Source: Desulfobacula sp. (GTDB taxonomy: Bacteria; Desulfobacterota; Desulfobacteria; Desulfobacterales; Desulfobacteraceae). From it: a stretch of 8,842 nucleotides of DNA. Shown one piece after another: positions 1-6,526 of the stretch. Made by a program: the position numbers and the translations under genes. Below the pieces are notes generated by a model, which had not been told where the DNA came from, searched no databases, and worked only from the letters and a program-made list of their open reading frames with translations. Within the stretch, counting starts at the first letter, position 1. Every line of letters begins with the position of its first letter. The stretch spans positions 1-8,842 of the forward strand of contig JAQICW010000590.1 of assembly GCA_027858355.1 (NCBI GenBank), read 5' to 3'.

Positions 1-39
1 CATCGGGTATCTATTGGATTGAAACAATAAGGAGTAATC

Positions 40-138
40 ATGAAAATTACAGATGTAAAAACCTTTGTGGTGGGAACGCCTCCGCCCCATTTCGGCGGAC
101 GGTACTGGGTGTTTGTTAACCCATCTTTTTCACTTTAA
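40..138 (+). pseudogene. 5' fragment of an enolase-superfamily (mandelate racemase/muconate lactonizing) dehydratase gene, cut by an IS
   Basis: The frame opens with ATG at 40, preceded by AAGGAG at 29-34 with a 5-nt spacer, and reads MKITDVKTFVVG, then ends in YWVFV. This is the typical first beta strand of the N-terminal capping domain of mandelate racemase/muconate lactonizing enzymes, many of which dehydrate sugar acids such as galactonate. Full-length members have roughly 370-400 residues. Here only about 26 native codons remain before the insertion sequence begins near 116-120, and the frame then runs into IS sequence and stops with TAA at 136-138. No metal ligands or catalytic residues are present, so the piece cannot be active. 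It points towards the hydrolase/TRAP genes on the other strand. Assignment to the superfamily is fairly safe because of the characteristic start; the exact subfamily cannot be told from so short a piece. Confidence 0.72.
116..133 (+). repeat. Left terminal inverted repeat of the IS
   Basis: This 18-bp sequence matches the reverse complement of 2188-2205 at 17 of 18 positions; the only mismatch is C at 131 against G in the partner. The outermost four bases, TTAA, are self-complementary and may be a target duplication rather than part of the repeat. Confidence 0.85.
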
Positions 139-226
139 AGGCCAAAAAGCTTAAAAAAAGCAATATTTAGAAGGGAGCAAAAATTAAATCTTATTATTTC
201 AGCCTGTTAGAGCGAAGGGTTTTTGT

Positions 227-2155
227 TTGATGGCTGTAGTGCCAGAAAATGATAAAAACCTTGATTTACCCATTGACATGTGCCATATTGGGCCCATGTA
301 TATTCGAAGAACCACAATAAAAAGCCGAAAAGATGGCAGGCAATATTATACTTATAGATTGGTTGAATCTGAACGAACTCAAAAAGGAGTTCGCCAGCAT
401 ACATTAATAAATTTAGGTACAGACTTCTCTCTGCCACGGAATCAATGGGCTGAACTGTCTTCTCGAATTCAGGAGATCATAAGTGGTGAGCACAAACTTT
501 TTGCAGCTTCTCAAAAAATAGAGGAGCTTGCTCAAAATTATGCAGCCCAGATCATTCAAGTACAGAATAAAATTAAAACTGATAAGCAAGACTACAGAGA
601 GGTGGATGTTGATAGTCTGGAAATGATCAGGCCGCGTAGTGTAAGCTGTGAGCATGTTGCGCTGGAAGCATTTAAGTTTTTGAAACTTGGTGAATATCTT
701 AAAACCCTGGGGTTCAATGGCCCCCAGCTTGCGGCGGCTACTGGAACAATAATTGGGCGTATGTGCCAACCAGGCAGTGAGTTGGCAACTCACTACTGGC
801 TTCACAATGTTTCTGGCTTGGGTGAACTCATTGATTATGATTTAGGCAAGATCAACCTGTACAAAATGTATGCAATTTCCGATCAACTTCTCAAGCATAA
901 GGAATCCATTGAAAAGCATCTATACTTACAAGAAAAAAACTTGTTCGGATTCCAGGAAACAATAACCCTTTATGATCTTACTAATACCTATTTTGAAGGC
1001 CGTAGCGAAGCGAATAAGCTGGGTAAACGTGGGCATTCCAAAGAAAAACGTTCCGATTGCCCCTTGGTGACATTGGCTCTAATGTTGGATAGTAGCGGTT
1101 TTCCAAAGTGCAGCAAAGTATTTGAGGGAAATATAAGTGAGCCGTTAACATTGGAGAAAATGATTAAAGGGATGGAGAGAAAAAATATATCCCCAGATTT
1201 GTTTGAGCCATCAAAAGCCACTATAGTAATGGATGCAGGGATTGCCTCTGAAGATAATATTAAATGGCTCAAAGAAAACAATTATCCTTATATTGTAGTC
1301 AGCCGAAAACACCATAGGCAGTTTAACGAAGATGAAGCGGTTGTGGTAAAAGAAGACAAAGACTGCACGGTAAGAGCACAAAAAGTTATTGATTCAGAAA
1401 ATAATGAAGTTTTATTGTATTGTCATTCCACACAGCGAGAAAAAAAAGAACAGGCCATTAATGATCGATTTACCGTAAGATTTGAAGAGGCTCTTACAGC
1501 CCTTGAGGCTGGGTTGCATAAAAAAAGATGTCTGAAAAAATACGATAAAGTTCTGGAGAAAATAGGACGGCTTAAGCAAAAATATTCCAAAGCTTCCAAG
1601 CTTTATAAAATAGAAGTGTCGAAAGACGAAAAAAGCGGCAACGCAGTAAAGATTAGTTGGCTTCGCCAAACTGCCCCAGCCACGAAAGATGGACTGCCCG
1701 GGGTATATTGTCTTAGAACCTCCCATATGAACCTGGATGAGAACACTCTCTGGCGAACATATACGATGTTGACAGACCTGGAAGCTGTTTTTCGTGCATT
1801 AAAATCTGAGCTTGGTATGCGACCGGTTTTTCACCAAATCACAAAACGTGTAACAGGTCATCTTTTTATAAGTGTTTTGGCTTATCATCTGATTCATAGC
1901 ATCCGTTATCGACTAAAAGAGGCAGATATTACCAGTAGCTGGTCAGATTTGAGAAAACAATTGGCAGGTCAAAATCGAGTCACAATTTCAATGCAATGTA
2001 AAAATGGTGACGTCATTCATGTAAGAAAAAGCACTCGGCCTGAGCCAAGACAACAGAAAATATATTCAGCTTTGGGGATATGCTCTCACCCTGGTAGAGC
2101 GATTAAGAAAACAATAAACAAATGTAGTGCCATAACAACCGCTTTGAAAAAGTAA
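227..2155 (+). CDS. IS1634-family transposase
   Basis: This DDE (RNase H-fold) transposase catalyses cut-and-paste movement of the element. The N-terminal part contains MYIRRTTIKSRKDG and YYTYRLVES followed by VRQHTLINLG, the usual start of IS1634-type transposases. Numbering from the TTG at 227, candidate catalytic residues are D250 (LYDLTNTYFEG), D336 (VMDAGIA) and E519 (LTDLEAVFRALK). Y512, E519 and K526 have the spacing of the IS4-type YREK signature, with Leu in place of Arg. GMRPVFHQ and TGHLFISVLAYHL follow, as expected. The frame has 642 codons. TTG 227 is followed directly by ATG 230, behind a weak GAAGGG; many relatives start at the MYIRR methionine (296), which here has no Shine-Dalgarno sequence, so ATG 230 is the best guess. 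No frameshift or internal stop is seen, so it may be functional. Confidence 0.93.
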   Translation: MMAVVPENDKNLDLPIDMCHIGPMYIRRTTIKSRKDGRQYYTYRLVESERTQKGVRQHTLINLGTDFSLPRNQWAELSSRIQEIISGEHKLFAASQKIEELAQNYAAQIIQVQNKIKTDKQDYREVDVDSLEMIRPRSVSCEHVALEAFKFLKLGEYLKTLGFNGPQLAAATGTIIGRMCQPGSELATHYWLHNVSGLGELIDYDLGKINLYKMYAISDQLLKHKESIEKHLYLQEKNLFGFQETITLYDLTNTYFEGRSEANKLGKRGHSKEKRSDCPLVTLALMLDSSGFPKCSKVFEGNISEPLTLEKMIKGMERKNISPDLFEPSKATIVMDAGIASEDNIKWLKENNYPYIVVSRKHHRQFNEDEAVVVKEDKDCTVRAQKVIDSENNEVLLYCHSTQREKKEQAINDRFTVRFEEALTALEAGLHKKRCLKKYDKVLEKIGRLKQKYSKASKLYKIEVSKDEKSGNAVKISWLRQTAPATKDGLPGVYCLRTSHMNLDENTLWRTYTMLTDLEAVFRALKSELGMRPVFHQITKRVTGHLFISVLAYHLIHSIRYRLKEADITSSWSDLRKQLAGQNRVTISMQCKNGDVIHVRKSTRPEPRQQKIYSALGICSHPGRAIKKTINKCSAITTALKK

Positions 2156-2187
2156 CTCTCTGTAATTATAGGGCTTATTTATATATA

Positions 2188-2205
2188 GTCAAAAAGATGG
2201 GTTAA
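2188..2205 (-). repeat. Right terminal inverted repeat of the IS
   Basis: GTCAAAAAGATGGGTTAA is the inverted partner of 116-133 with one mismatch. It lies 32 bp beyond the transposase stop codon. The sequence immediately outside, GTGAAGGC, does not resemble the left flank. Confidence 0.85.
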
Positions 2206-2316
2206 GTGAAGGCAAAATTTTCACTTTCCATAAACAGCTTTCTTCACCAATCTATATTCAGCTGATAAGTAAACCGCCGTTTGTTTTCATAAATTTGATA
2301 CGTTTTTAAAGATTCT

Positions 2317-3222
2317 CTAAAATATTTCTGTTTCCAATTTTTCCAAGATATATTCGGTATGGTTCAGCCGTTGGATGGCTTTATCACCCATTTGTTTCAC
2401 AAGTTCGGAAAGCAATGTCTCAATGCAGATAATGGCGGCTACCATTTGATTAAAAAAATAATCGCCCTCTGCAGGAACAATGAGATAATTATCGGTTTCA
2501 ATGGCCAGTGGGGAGGATAAACTATCTGTAATAGTAATGATATCAGCATTCTGTATCTTTCCGATATGGCAGGCATCTGCAGTTGCTTTTGTGTAAGGGT
2601 TTATACTAATTGCCACTAGCAGGTCTCCGGGTTTGAGTACAGACAAATCATCCGCCAGTGTGTGGCCGGCCTGCCCGATAAGGCTAACGCGGTCGCGGAT
2701 CATTTTTAGATAAAAGCCAAGATAATGTGCCAATGGATAACTGCCTCGCAGGCCGACAATAAGGATACGCTCGGCATTGGTCATTAGTTTGATAATGTTG
2801 GCAAATCTTTGCACATCAAAAGTATCCGCCATCAGCATGACATTACTCCATTCATCTTGAATCACCCGCTCCAGAAAAGAGGCCTTACCGTGTTTATTAA
2901 CCGAGCCGTTTTGTAGGAATTTTTTAACCTGTTCACTGTAAAAATTCTTGCGCTGGGTCAAACTACTTTTAAAAACATCTTTAAGGTCGGGAAAACCTTT
3001 AAACCCCAATTTTTGGGCCAAACGGGTTATGGCAGAAATGTTTATGTCGTTTTCCCGGGCTATTTCGGTTATGGATTTGGCAGCAGTCTCGTTGGGCTCG
3101 TCAAGCATGCTCTTCAGAGCGGCCAAGTTTCGATCTGTGAGGCGTATCTCATGTTCGCCATTGCGAATTTTAATATAAAGATGCCTTAATCCATCTATGT
3201 TCTTAGGGGGGCTGGTCGTCAT
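2317..3222 (-). CDS. RpiR/MurR-family transcriptional regulator (HTH + SIS domain)
   Basis: This 301-residue protein has the normal length and layout of RpiR regulators. An N-terminal helix-turn-helix lies at about residues 48-80 (SITEIARENDINISAITRLA, then KLGFKGFPDLK), the usual family pattern for DNA binding. A C-terminal SIS sugar-isomerase-like domain covers about 150-275, with GLRGSYPLAHYLGFYL as the ligand-binding turn, then ISINPYTKAT and ITDSLSSPLA. The SIS fold normally binds a phosphosugar or related acid effector and alters DNA binding. ATG 3222 is preceded by AAAGGA (- strand, 3233-3238) at a suitable distance; the stop is TAG. It is the last gene of the - strand series, 147 nt after the hydrolase. 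A 21-bp imperfect palindrome at 3250-3270 just upstream suggests self-regulation. Its targets are inferred to be the adjacent TRAP/hydrolase genes and perhaps the broken dehydratase gene. Confidence 0.9.
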   Translation of the reverse strand: MTTSPPKNIDGLRHLYIKIRNGEHEIRLTDRNLAALKSMLDEPNETAAKSITEIARENDINISAITRLAQKLGFKGFPDLKDVFKSSLTQRKNFYSEQVKKFLQNGSVNKHGKASFLERVIQDEWSNVMLMADTFDVQRFANIIKLMTNAERILIVGLRGSYPLAHYLGFYLKMIRDRVSLIGQAGHTLADDLSVLKPGDLLVAISINPYTKATADACHIGKIQNADIITITDSLSSPLAIETDNYLIVPAEGDYFFNQMVAAIICIETLLSELVKQMGDKAIQRLNHTEYILEKLETEIF

Positions 3223-3249
3223 AGTATAGAATTCCTTTAATCAAAAAAA

Positions 3250-3270
3250 GGTTACTAATAGTTAATATCC
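3250..3270. promoter_or_regulatory. Candidate operator upstream of the RpiR-type gene
   Basis: This is an imperfect 21-bp dyad: arm GGTTACTAA, centre TAG, arm TTAATATCC. Seven of nine arm positions pair, giving the symmetrical pattern GG.TA.TAA/TTA.TA.CC. It lies 28-48 nt upstream of the regulator start. A TATAAC hexamer on the - strand sits just upstream of it, so a bound protein could overlap the transcription start. No convincing -35 box accompanies that hexamer. The symmetry is seen directly; use by the adjacent regulator is inference. Confidence 0.4.
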
Positions 3271-3369
3271 TTTGTGTTATAAAAATTCTTTTAATCTTCC
3301 CGTACTCGGAAATTTTGAAAGTGTTTAATTATAACCCTCCGGGGTAACTTTATTTTTGCCCTTAGAGAC

Positions 3370-4419
3370 TTAAAAGGCAAAAAATCGTTTTGGGTTATCA
3401 ATCAGGAGCCCCTTGATTTCCTTTTCACTCATTTCTCTTCTCTTCATGGCCGGTACAAGGTTAACTAAAATATGCGAGTAGCCATGTCCCCCAAAAATTG
3501 AATATCGAGCCTTATAACAGATATCATGTGATAAAAGAATTTTTTTTGAGTAACCATTGGATATCAACTCCTTAATTCGAGAAATTCTTTGAGCATCGTT
3601 TGGAATGTCCGTCACACCCAAAGATTCGGGATAGTATCCTTCTAAACCGCACAGGTCATACTCTAAAAAACATCCTTGATCCGCAATCTCGCAGCATTTA
3701 TTAAAATCAAAGACCGTTCTCTCCATATGGCAAATAGTTGTTTTTGATAGATCAGCTTTTACTTCCGATAGGATATGAATGATCTCTTCGGGTGAAGATT
3801 CATGCCGACCGGGATGCACCTGGAGTGGCGCACCCGTTTCCTGCTGTGCAATTCCAGCGGCTCTGAGCACTTTTTTCTCACAATTTTCAATCGGATAAGA
3901 ACATCCGATTTCTCCAATTAATCCAGAGCAAATATCGGTTCCGGCAACACCAATGGTAATATCATCAATCATTTCCCGGGCAAGATCTTCCTCCGTCTTT
4001 TTAGCCATTCTCTCCAAATTCTGGCCGATCTTGACGTAATATCCGGATCCCATGATGATATGAAGACCAGTGGCGTTAGATATTCTTTTGAGAGCGAGTG
4101 GATCCCTGTTTAGGTCTACGTTCGTTGCATCCACAAGGGCGTTGCCACCCGCTTTCTTATAAAGAAGTAACTCGCTGATCACTTCGGTTTCATTATCCAA
4201 AAGGAGATTATTTATATTTTGAAGGGGATTGTAACGAAGATATCCTGCATTTTCCAGCGTGACTTTTTCGAACACAATATCTTCTTTGGGTGGGGTAAAA
4301 ACAGCTGTATTATCAATCAAACAGTGCTCATGCGCCAAGGTGACCCCTAACTCCCCCGGGCTAATTAACCCGTTCACAGTCTTTATTTTTGGAGAAACAG
4401 CCAGGTTTTTTGATTTCAT
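3370..4419 (-). CDS. Phosphotriesterase-family (COG1735) metal-dependent hydrolase, probable lactonase/esterase
   Basis: This 349-residue protein belongs to the amidohydrolase-superfamily TIM-barrel group of phosphotriesterase-like enzymes. All expected metal ligands of a binuclear site are visible: H30 and H32 (LAHEH, end of strand 1), bridging E170 (LIGEIGCSYP), H202 (QVHPGRH), H231 (CHMERT) and D299 (LLSHDICYKAR). The bridging ligand is Glu, as in the E. coli Php type, instead of the carboxylated Lys of true phosphotriesterase. There is no signal peptide, so it should act in the cytoplasm. Natural substrates of characterised relatives are mostly lactones, including sugar lactones and their phosphates; organophosphate activity should not be assumed. 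The start is secure: AAAGGAGG (- strand, 4428-4435) stands 8 nt before ATG. It follows dctM by 118 nt and probably acts on the imported compound or its lactone form. Family confidence is high, substrate unknown. Confidence 0.88.
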   Translation of the reverse strand: MKSKNLAVSPKIKTVNGLISPGELGVTLAHEHCLIDNTAVFTPPKEDIVFEKVTLENAGYLRYNPLQNINNLLLDNETEVISELLLYKKAGGNALVDATNVDLNRDPLALKRISNATGLHIIMGSGYYVKIGQNLERMAKKTEEDLAREMIDDITIGVAGTDICSGLIGEIGCSYPIENCEKKVLRAAGIAQQETGAPLQVHPGRHESSPEEIIHILSEVKADLSKTTICHMERTVFDFNKCCEIADQGCFLEYDLCGLEGYYPESLGVTDIPNDAQRISRIKELISNGYSKKILLSHDICYKARYSIFGGHGYSHILVNLVPAMKRREMSEKEIKGLLIDNPKRFFAF

Positions 4420-4458
4420 TTAATCATCCTCCTTTATTCATATAAATCTATTCAATAA

Positions 4459-4471
4459 TTGTTAATAACAA
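4459..4471. promoter_or_regulatory. 13-bp perfect palindrome upstream of the hydrolase gene
   Basis: TTGTTA-A-TAACAA is perfectly symmetrical and lies about 40-52 nt before the hydrolase start, in the 118-nt gap after dctM. It shares the heptamer GTTAATA with the candidate operator in front of the regulator gene (3261-3267). The gap has no strong rho-independent terminator, so the hydrolase may be read from dctM and also have its own control point. AT-rich DNA produces such palindromes by chance, so confidence is low. Confidence 0.3.
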
Positions 4472-4537
4472 ACGGTGGATACCATCCTTTAAATTATTCG
4501 CTCCAGCCAAAAATGGGGGATGGCCTCTTTAAATTTT

Positions 4538-5842
4538 TTATCCTGCAAATTTGCTTGGTAACCAAGTGGCCAATTCTGGAAAAAGATACAGAAGGATCAA
4601 TAGGAACAGCATTATGACAAAGTATGGAGCACTTCCACGCGTAACGATTGAAATATCTTTGCCTCCGGATATATTATGAATCACAAATAGATTCAGACCA
4701 AGGGGAGGTGTAATAACAGCCATTTCAACAAAGACAGCCATACAAACTCCGAACCAAATCGAATCAAAACCCAGTTTCATCATAAGAGGATGGGTAACTG
4801 ATAGGGTCATCAGCATCATGGATGTCGGATCAATGATTGCACCCAGGACAATGTAAATTCCAACCAAAGCAACAAATACTGTCCATCTTCCCATATTAAG
4901 GGAAAAAACCCATTCTGAAAGTGAGGCTGGAATTTTCAGCATTGAAATCACCATGGAAAATACCATTGCCCCAACAAGAATAAAAAAAACCATAGTGGAT
5001 GTCTGCACCGTGGACATCAATGAATCTTTGAGTATGTCCCAAGTCAGCCTTCGATAGAGCAAGCTTACGACAATGGCGGCTGAAACTCCTAAAGCTGCGG
5101 CTTCAGTCGGCGTAGCAACACCCAAATAAATTGTTCCCAAAACGGAAAAAATGATGAACAACACCGGAAACATTTTAAAGAGATCCTTAAGACTGTTCTT
5201 TGTTAAAACTTCCCCGTGCTTTGGTTGAGTTCCTGGTTTTATTATTGAAATAATACAGATATATCCCATAAAAAATAAAATCAATAAAATACCAGGGATA
5301 ATGCCGGCAATGAATAAGTCTCCTACTGATTCACCTACCCATGCCCCATAGAGTATGAAGCAAATACTGGGTGGTATCATGCTGCTGAGGGTTCCTCCTC
5401 CAGCTAAGGACCCATAGAGAAGGCTACGATTATATCCAAGTTTGGTCATAACCGGCAATGCAAATCGGCCTATAGTGGCTGAAGCTGCCACGCTGGAACC
5501 CGAGCATGCCCCGAATATTCCACATGCGGCAATATTGGTGTGAAGCAAACCTCCCGGAAGACGAGACACAAGTGGATTTATGCCTCGATAAACATCCTCC
5601 ATCATTCCATTATGCAACATGATGTTTCCCAGTAAAATAAAAATCGGGATGGAACATAGGACAAAGCTATTTACAACTTCGAGCTGTAATACCTCCAACA
5701 TGCCCTGCATTCCGCCTCCAACACCGAATGTAAGACCTATTAAACCTATGAGGCCTAAAGAAAAGCCAATCCACATGCCACTGACTAGTAGAGAAAACAA
5801 CCCCGCCAATAAAATAAAAAATATGATAAGAGTACTGTCCAT
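4538..5842 (-). CDS. dctM: TRAP transporter large permease subunit DctM
   Basis: This 434-residue, very hydrophobic inner-membrane protein has the normal length for the large subunit, which carries the ion-coupled translocation path. Hydrophobic segments run almost throughout, starting with about 5-41. Recognisable family stretches are IPIFILLGNIM (65-75), FGACSGSSVAASATIG (110-125), AGGGTLSSMIPPS (147-159), GVATPTEAAALG (241-252) and TPPLGLNLFVIH (378-389). Together with DctQ it forms the membrane complex that receives substrate from DctP and uses a sodium or proton gradient. ATG 5842 has only a weak upstream GCGAG. It is 69 nt downstream of dctQ and 118 nt upstream of the hydrolase gene, in the same direction. 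The assignment is secure; the substrate cannot be inferred from this subunit. Confidence 0.95.
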   Translation of the reverse strand: MDSTLIIFFILLAGLFSLLVSGMWIGFSLGLIGLIGLTFGVGGGMQGMLEVLQLEVVNSFVLCSIPIFILLGNIMLHNGMMEDVYRGINPLVSRLPGGLLHTNIAACGIFGACSGSSVAASATIGRFALPVMTKLGYNRSLLYGSLAGGGTLSSMIPPSICFILYGAWVGESVGDLFIAGIIPGILLILFFMGYICIISIIKPGTQPKHGEVLTKNSLKDLFKMFPVLFIIFSVLGTIYLGVATPTEAAALGVSAAIVVSLLYRRLTWDILKDSLMSTVQTSTMVFFILVGAMVFSMVISMLKIPASLSEWVFSLNMGRWTVFVALVGIYIVLGAIIDPTSMMLMTLSVTHPLMMKLGFDSIWFGVCMAVFVEMAVITPPLGLNLFVIHNISGGKDISIVTRGSAPYFVIMLFLLILLYLFPELATWLPSKFAG

Positions 5843-5911
5843 AAATTAGAGCTCGCTTTTTAAATTATTTATATTTAAGCCGTAGCCAATAGATTATTAT
5901 TGCAAATTTTT

Positions 5912-6439
5912 TTAAGGACATCTCAACCGGATAATTTTCTTAACCAAAAAATGCAGCATGGAAAAGGTCATTAAAACCCATCCAATACAAATAAAACTCT
6001 TTGGTATCCAGAGAGGTGTCTCTAAGAGGGTTAACGCCGTTTCATTCATGCTTATTGACTCTAAAAGAGATTTAACGGCATAAAATTGATAAATTTGAAT
6101 CATAATCAAGCTGGTTATGCTGATGAAAATCCATAAGATATTTTGTGCTTTTATTGGCAGTTTTTGTTGAATCAAGTCAATATTAATGTGGGCATCGGTC
6201 CTTAGACCGTAAGCAAGCCCGAAGTATGTGATAATAACAAGAATGTATCCTGTCATTTCGTCAACACCCGGTATAATTATATTAAAAAAATATCTTAACA
6301 AAGTGGCCACTGTGATGACAATTACTGCAAGAGCAAGGGATATCGCTGCAATAGCCGCTCCTAAATTTGCCGTAGCTTTTTCAAATTTTTCAAAATAAGT
6401 CAAAAAATGAGATGGTGAACCCATATCTATCTCCATCAT
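5912..6439 (-). CDS. dctQ: TRAP transporter small permease subunit DctQ
   Basis: This inner-membrane protein of 175 residues has four hydrophobic segments at about 25-52, 62-80, 98-120 and 143-167, the standard DctQ layout. Family features include PGVDEMTGYILV (57-68), YGLRTDAHINIDLI (77-90) and TPLWIPKSFICIGW (141-154). It pairs with DctM in the TRAP membrane complex. The start is doubtful: the frame opens at ATG 6439 with no visible Shine-Dalgarno sequence, while the third methionine (MGSPSHF, first base 6424) has GGAG at 6431-6434 with a 6-nt spacer. I consider 6424 the likelier start, giving 170 residues. It lies between dctP and dctM; a strong hairpin separates it from dctP. Confidence 0.92.
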   Translation of the reverse strand: MMEIDMGSPSHFLTYFEKFEKATANLGAAIAAISLALAVIVITVATLLRYFFNIIIPGVDEMTGYILVIITYFGLAYGLRTDAHINIDLIQQKLPIKAQNILWIFISITSLIMIQIYQFYAVKSLLESISMNETALTLLETPLWIPKSFICIGWVLMTFSMLHFLVKKIIRLRCP

Positions 6440-6472
6440 TTATTATGCAATAAGCGAGAATACCAGATTAAG

Positions 6473-6514
6473 TGGTTGAAAAAAATCCTTTTTTCATTGG
6501 ATTTTTTTCAACCA
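6473..6514. terminator. Perfect 16-bp inverted repeat between dctP and dctQ (intercistronic hairpin/attenuator)
   Basis: The arms TGGTTGAAAAAAATCC (6473-6488) and GGATTTTTTTCAACCA (6499-6514) are exact complements around a 10-nt loop. The repeat begins 12 nt after the dctP stop. In the - strand RNA the 3' arm includes a run of seven U, so it could act as a partial terminator or as a block against 3' exonucleases. Either would leave more dctP message than dctQM message, fitting the need for excess binding protein. A classical U-tract after the stem is lacking, so full termination is doubtful. Confidence 0.6.
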
Positions 6515-6526
6515 GAATCGTTGTCT

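Larger units (their letters stand above)
116..2205 (+). mobile_element. Complete insertion sequence, IS1634-type (IS4-related DDE element)
   Basis: The element is bounded by inverted repeats TTAACCCATCTTTTTCAC (116-133) and its near-perfect complement at 2188-2205, and holds a single long transposase gene covering most of its length. At about 2.09 kb it is somewhat long for the family. The ends can be read two ways. If TTAA belongs to the element, there is no clear target duplication: the flanks are GTTTG on the left and GTGAAG on the right. If TTAA is a 4-bp target duplication, the element runs from 120 to 2201 with ends CCCATC and GATGGG. Both ends and an uninterrupted transposase suggest a recent, potentially active insertion. 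It interrupts an enolase-superfamily gene. Confidence 0.88.

Noticed and set aside
2204..2226. AAGTGAA/TTCACTT stem at the right edge of the IS
   Set aside because: It is only 7 bp with a 9-nt AT-rich loop, is not mirrored at the left end, and is no convincing terminator. TTCACTT also occurs inside the left IS end, but the link is not demonstrable.
2948..3178. A + strand frame inside the RpiR-type gene
   Set aside because: It lies wholly within a well-supported gene on the other strand and its translation has no recognisable features.
3334..3350. ACCC-TCCG-GGGT hairpin after the hydrolase gene as a terminator
   Set aside because: The stem is only 4 bp and no U-run follows on the - strand.
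4505..4530. GCCA/TGGC hairpin downstream of dctM as a terminator
   Set aside because: Short stem, 11-nt loop and no following U-tract; readthrough to the hydrolase gene seems more likely.
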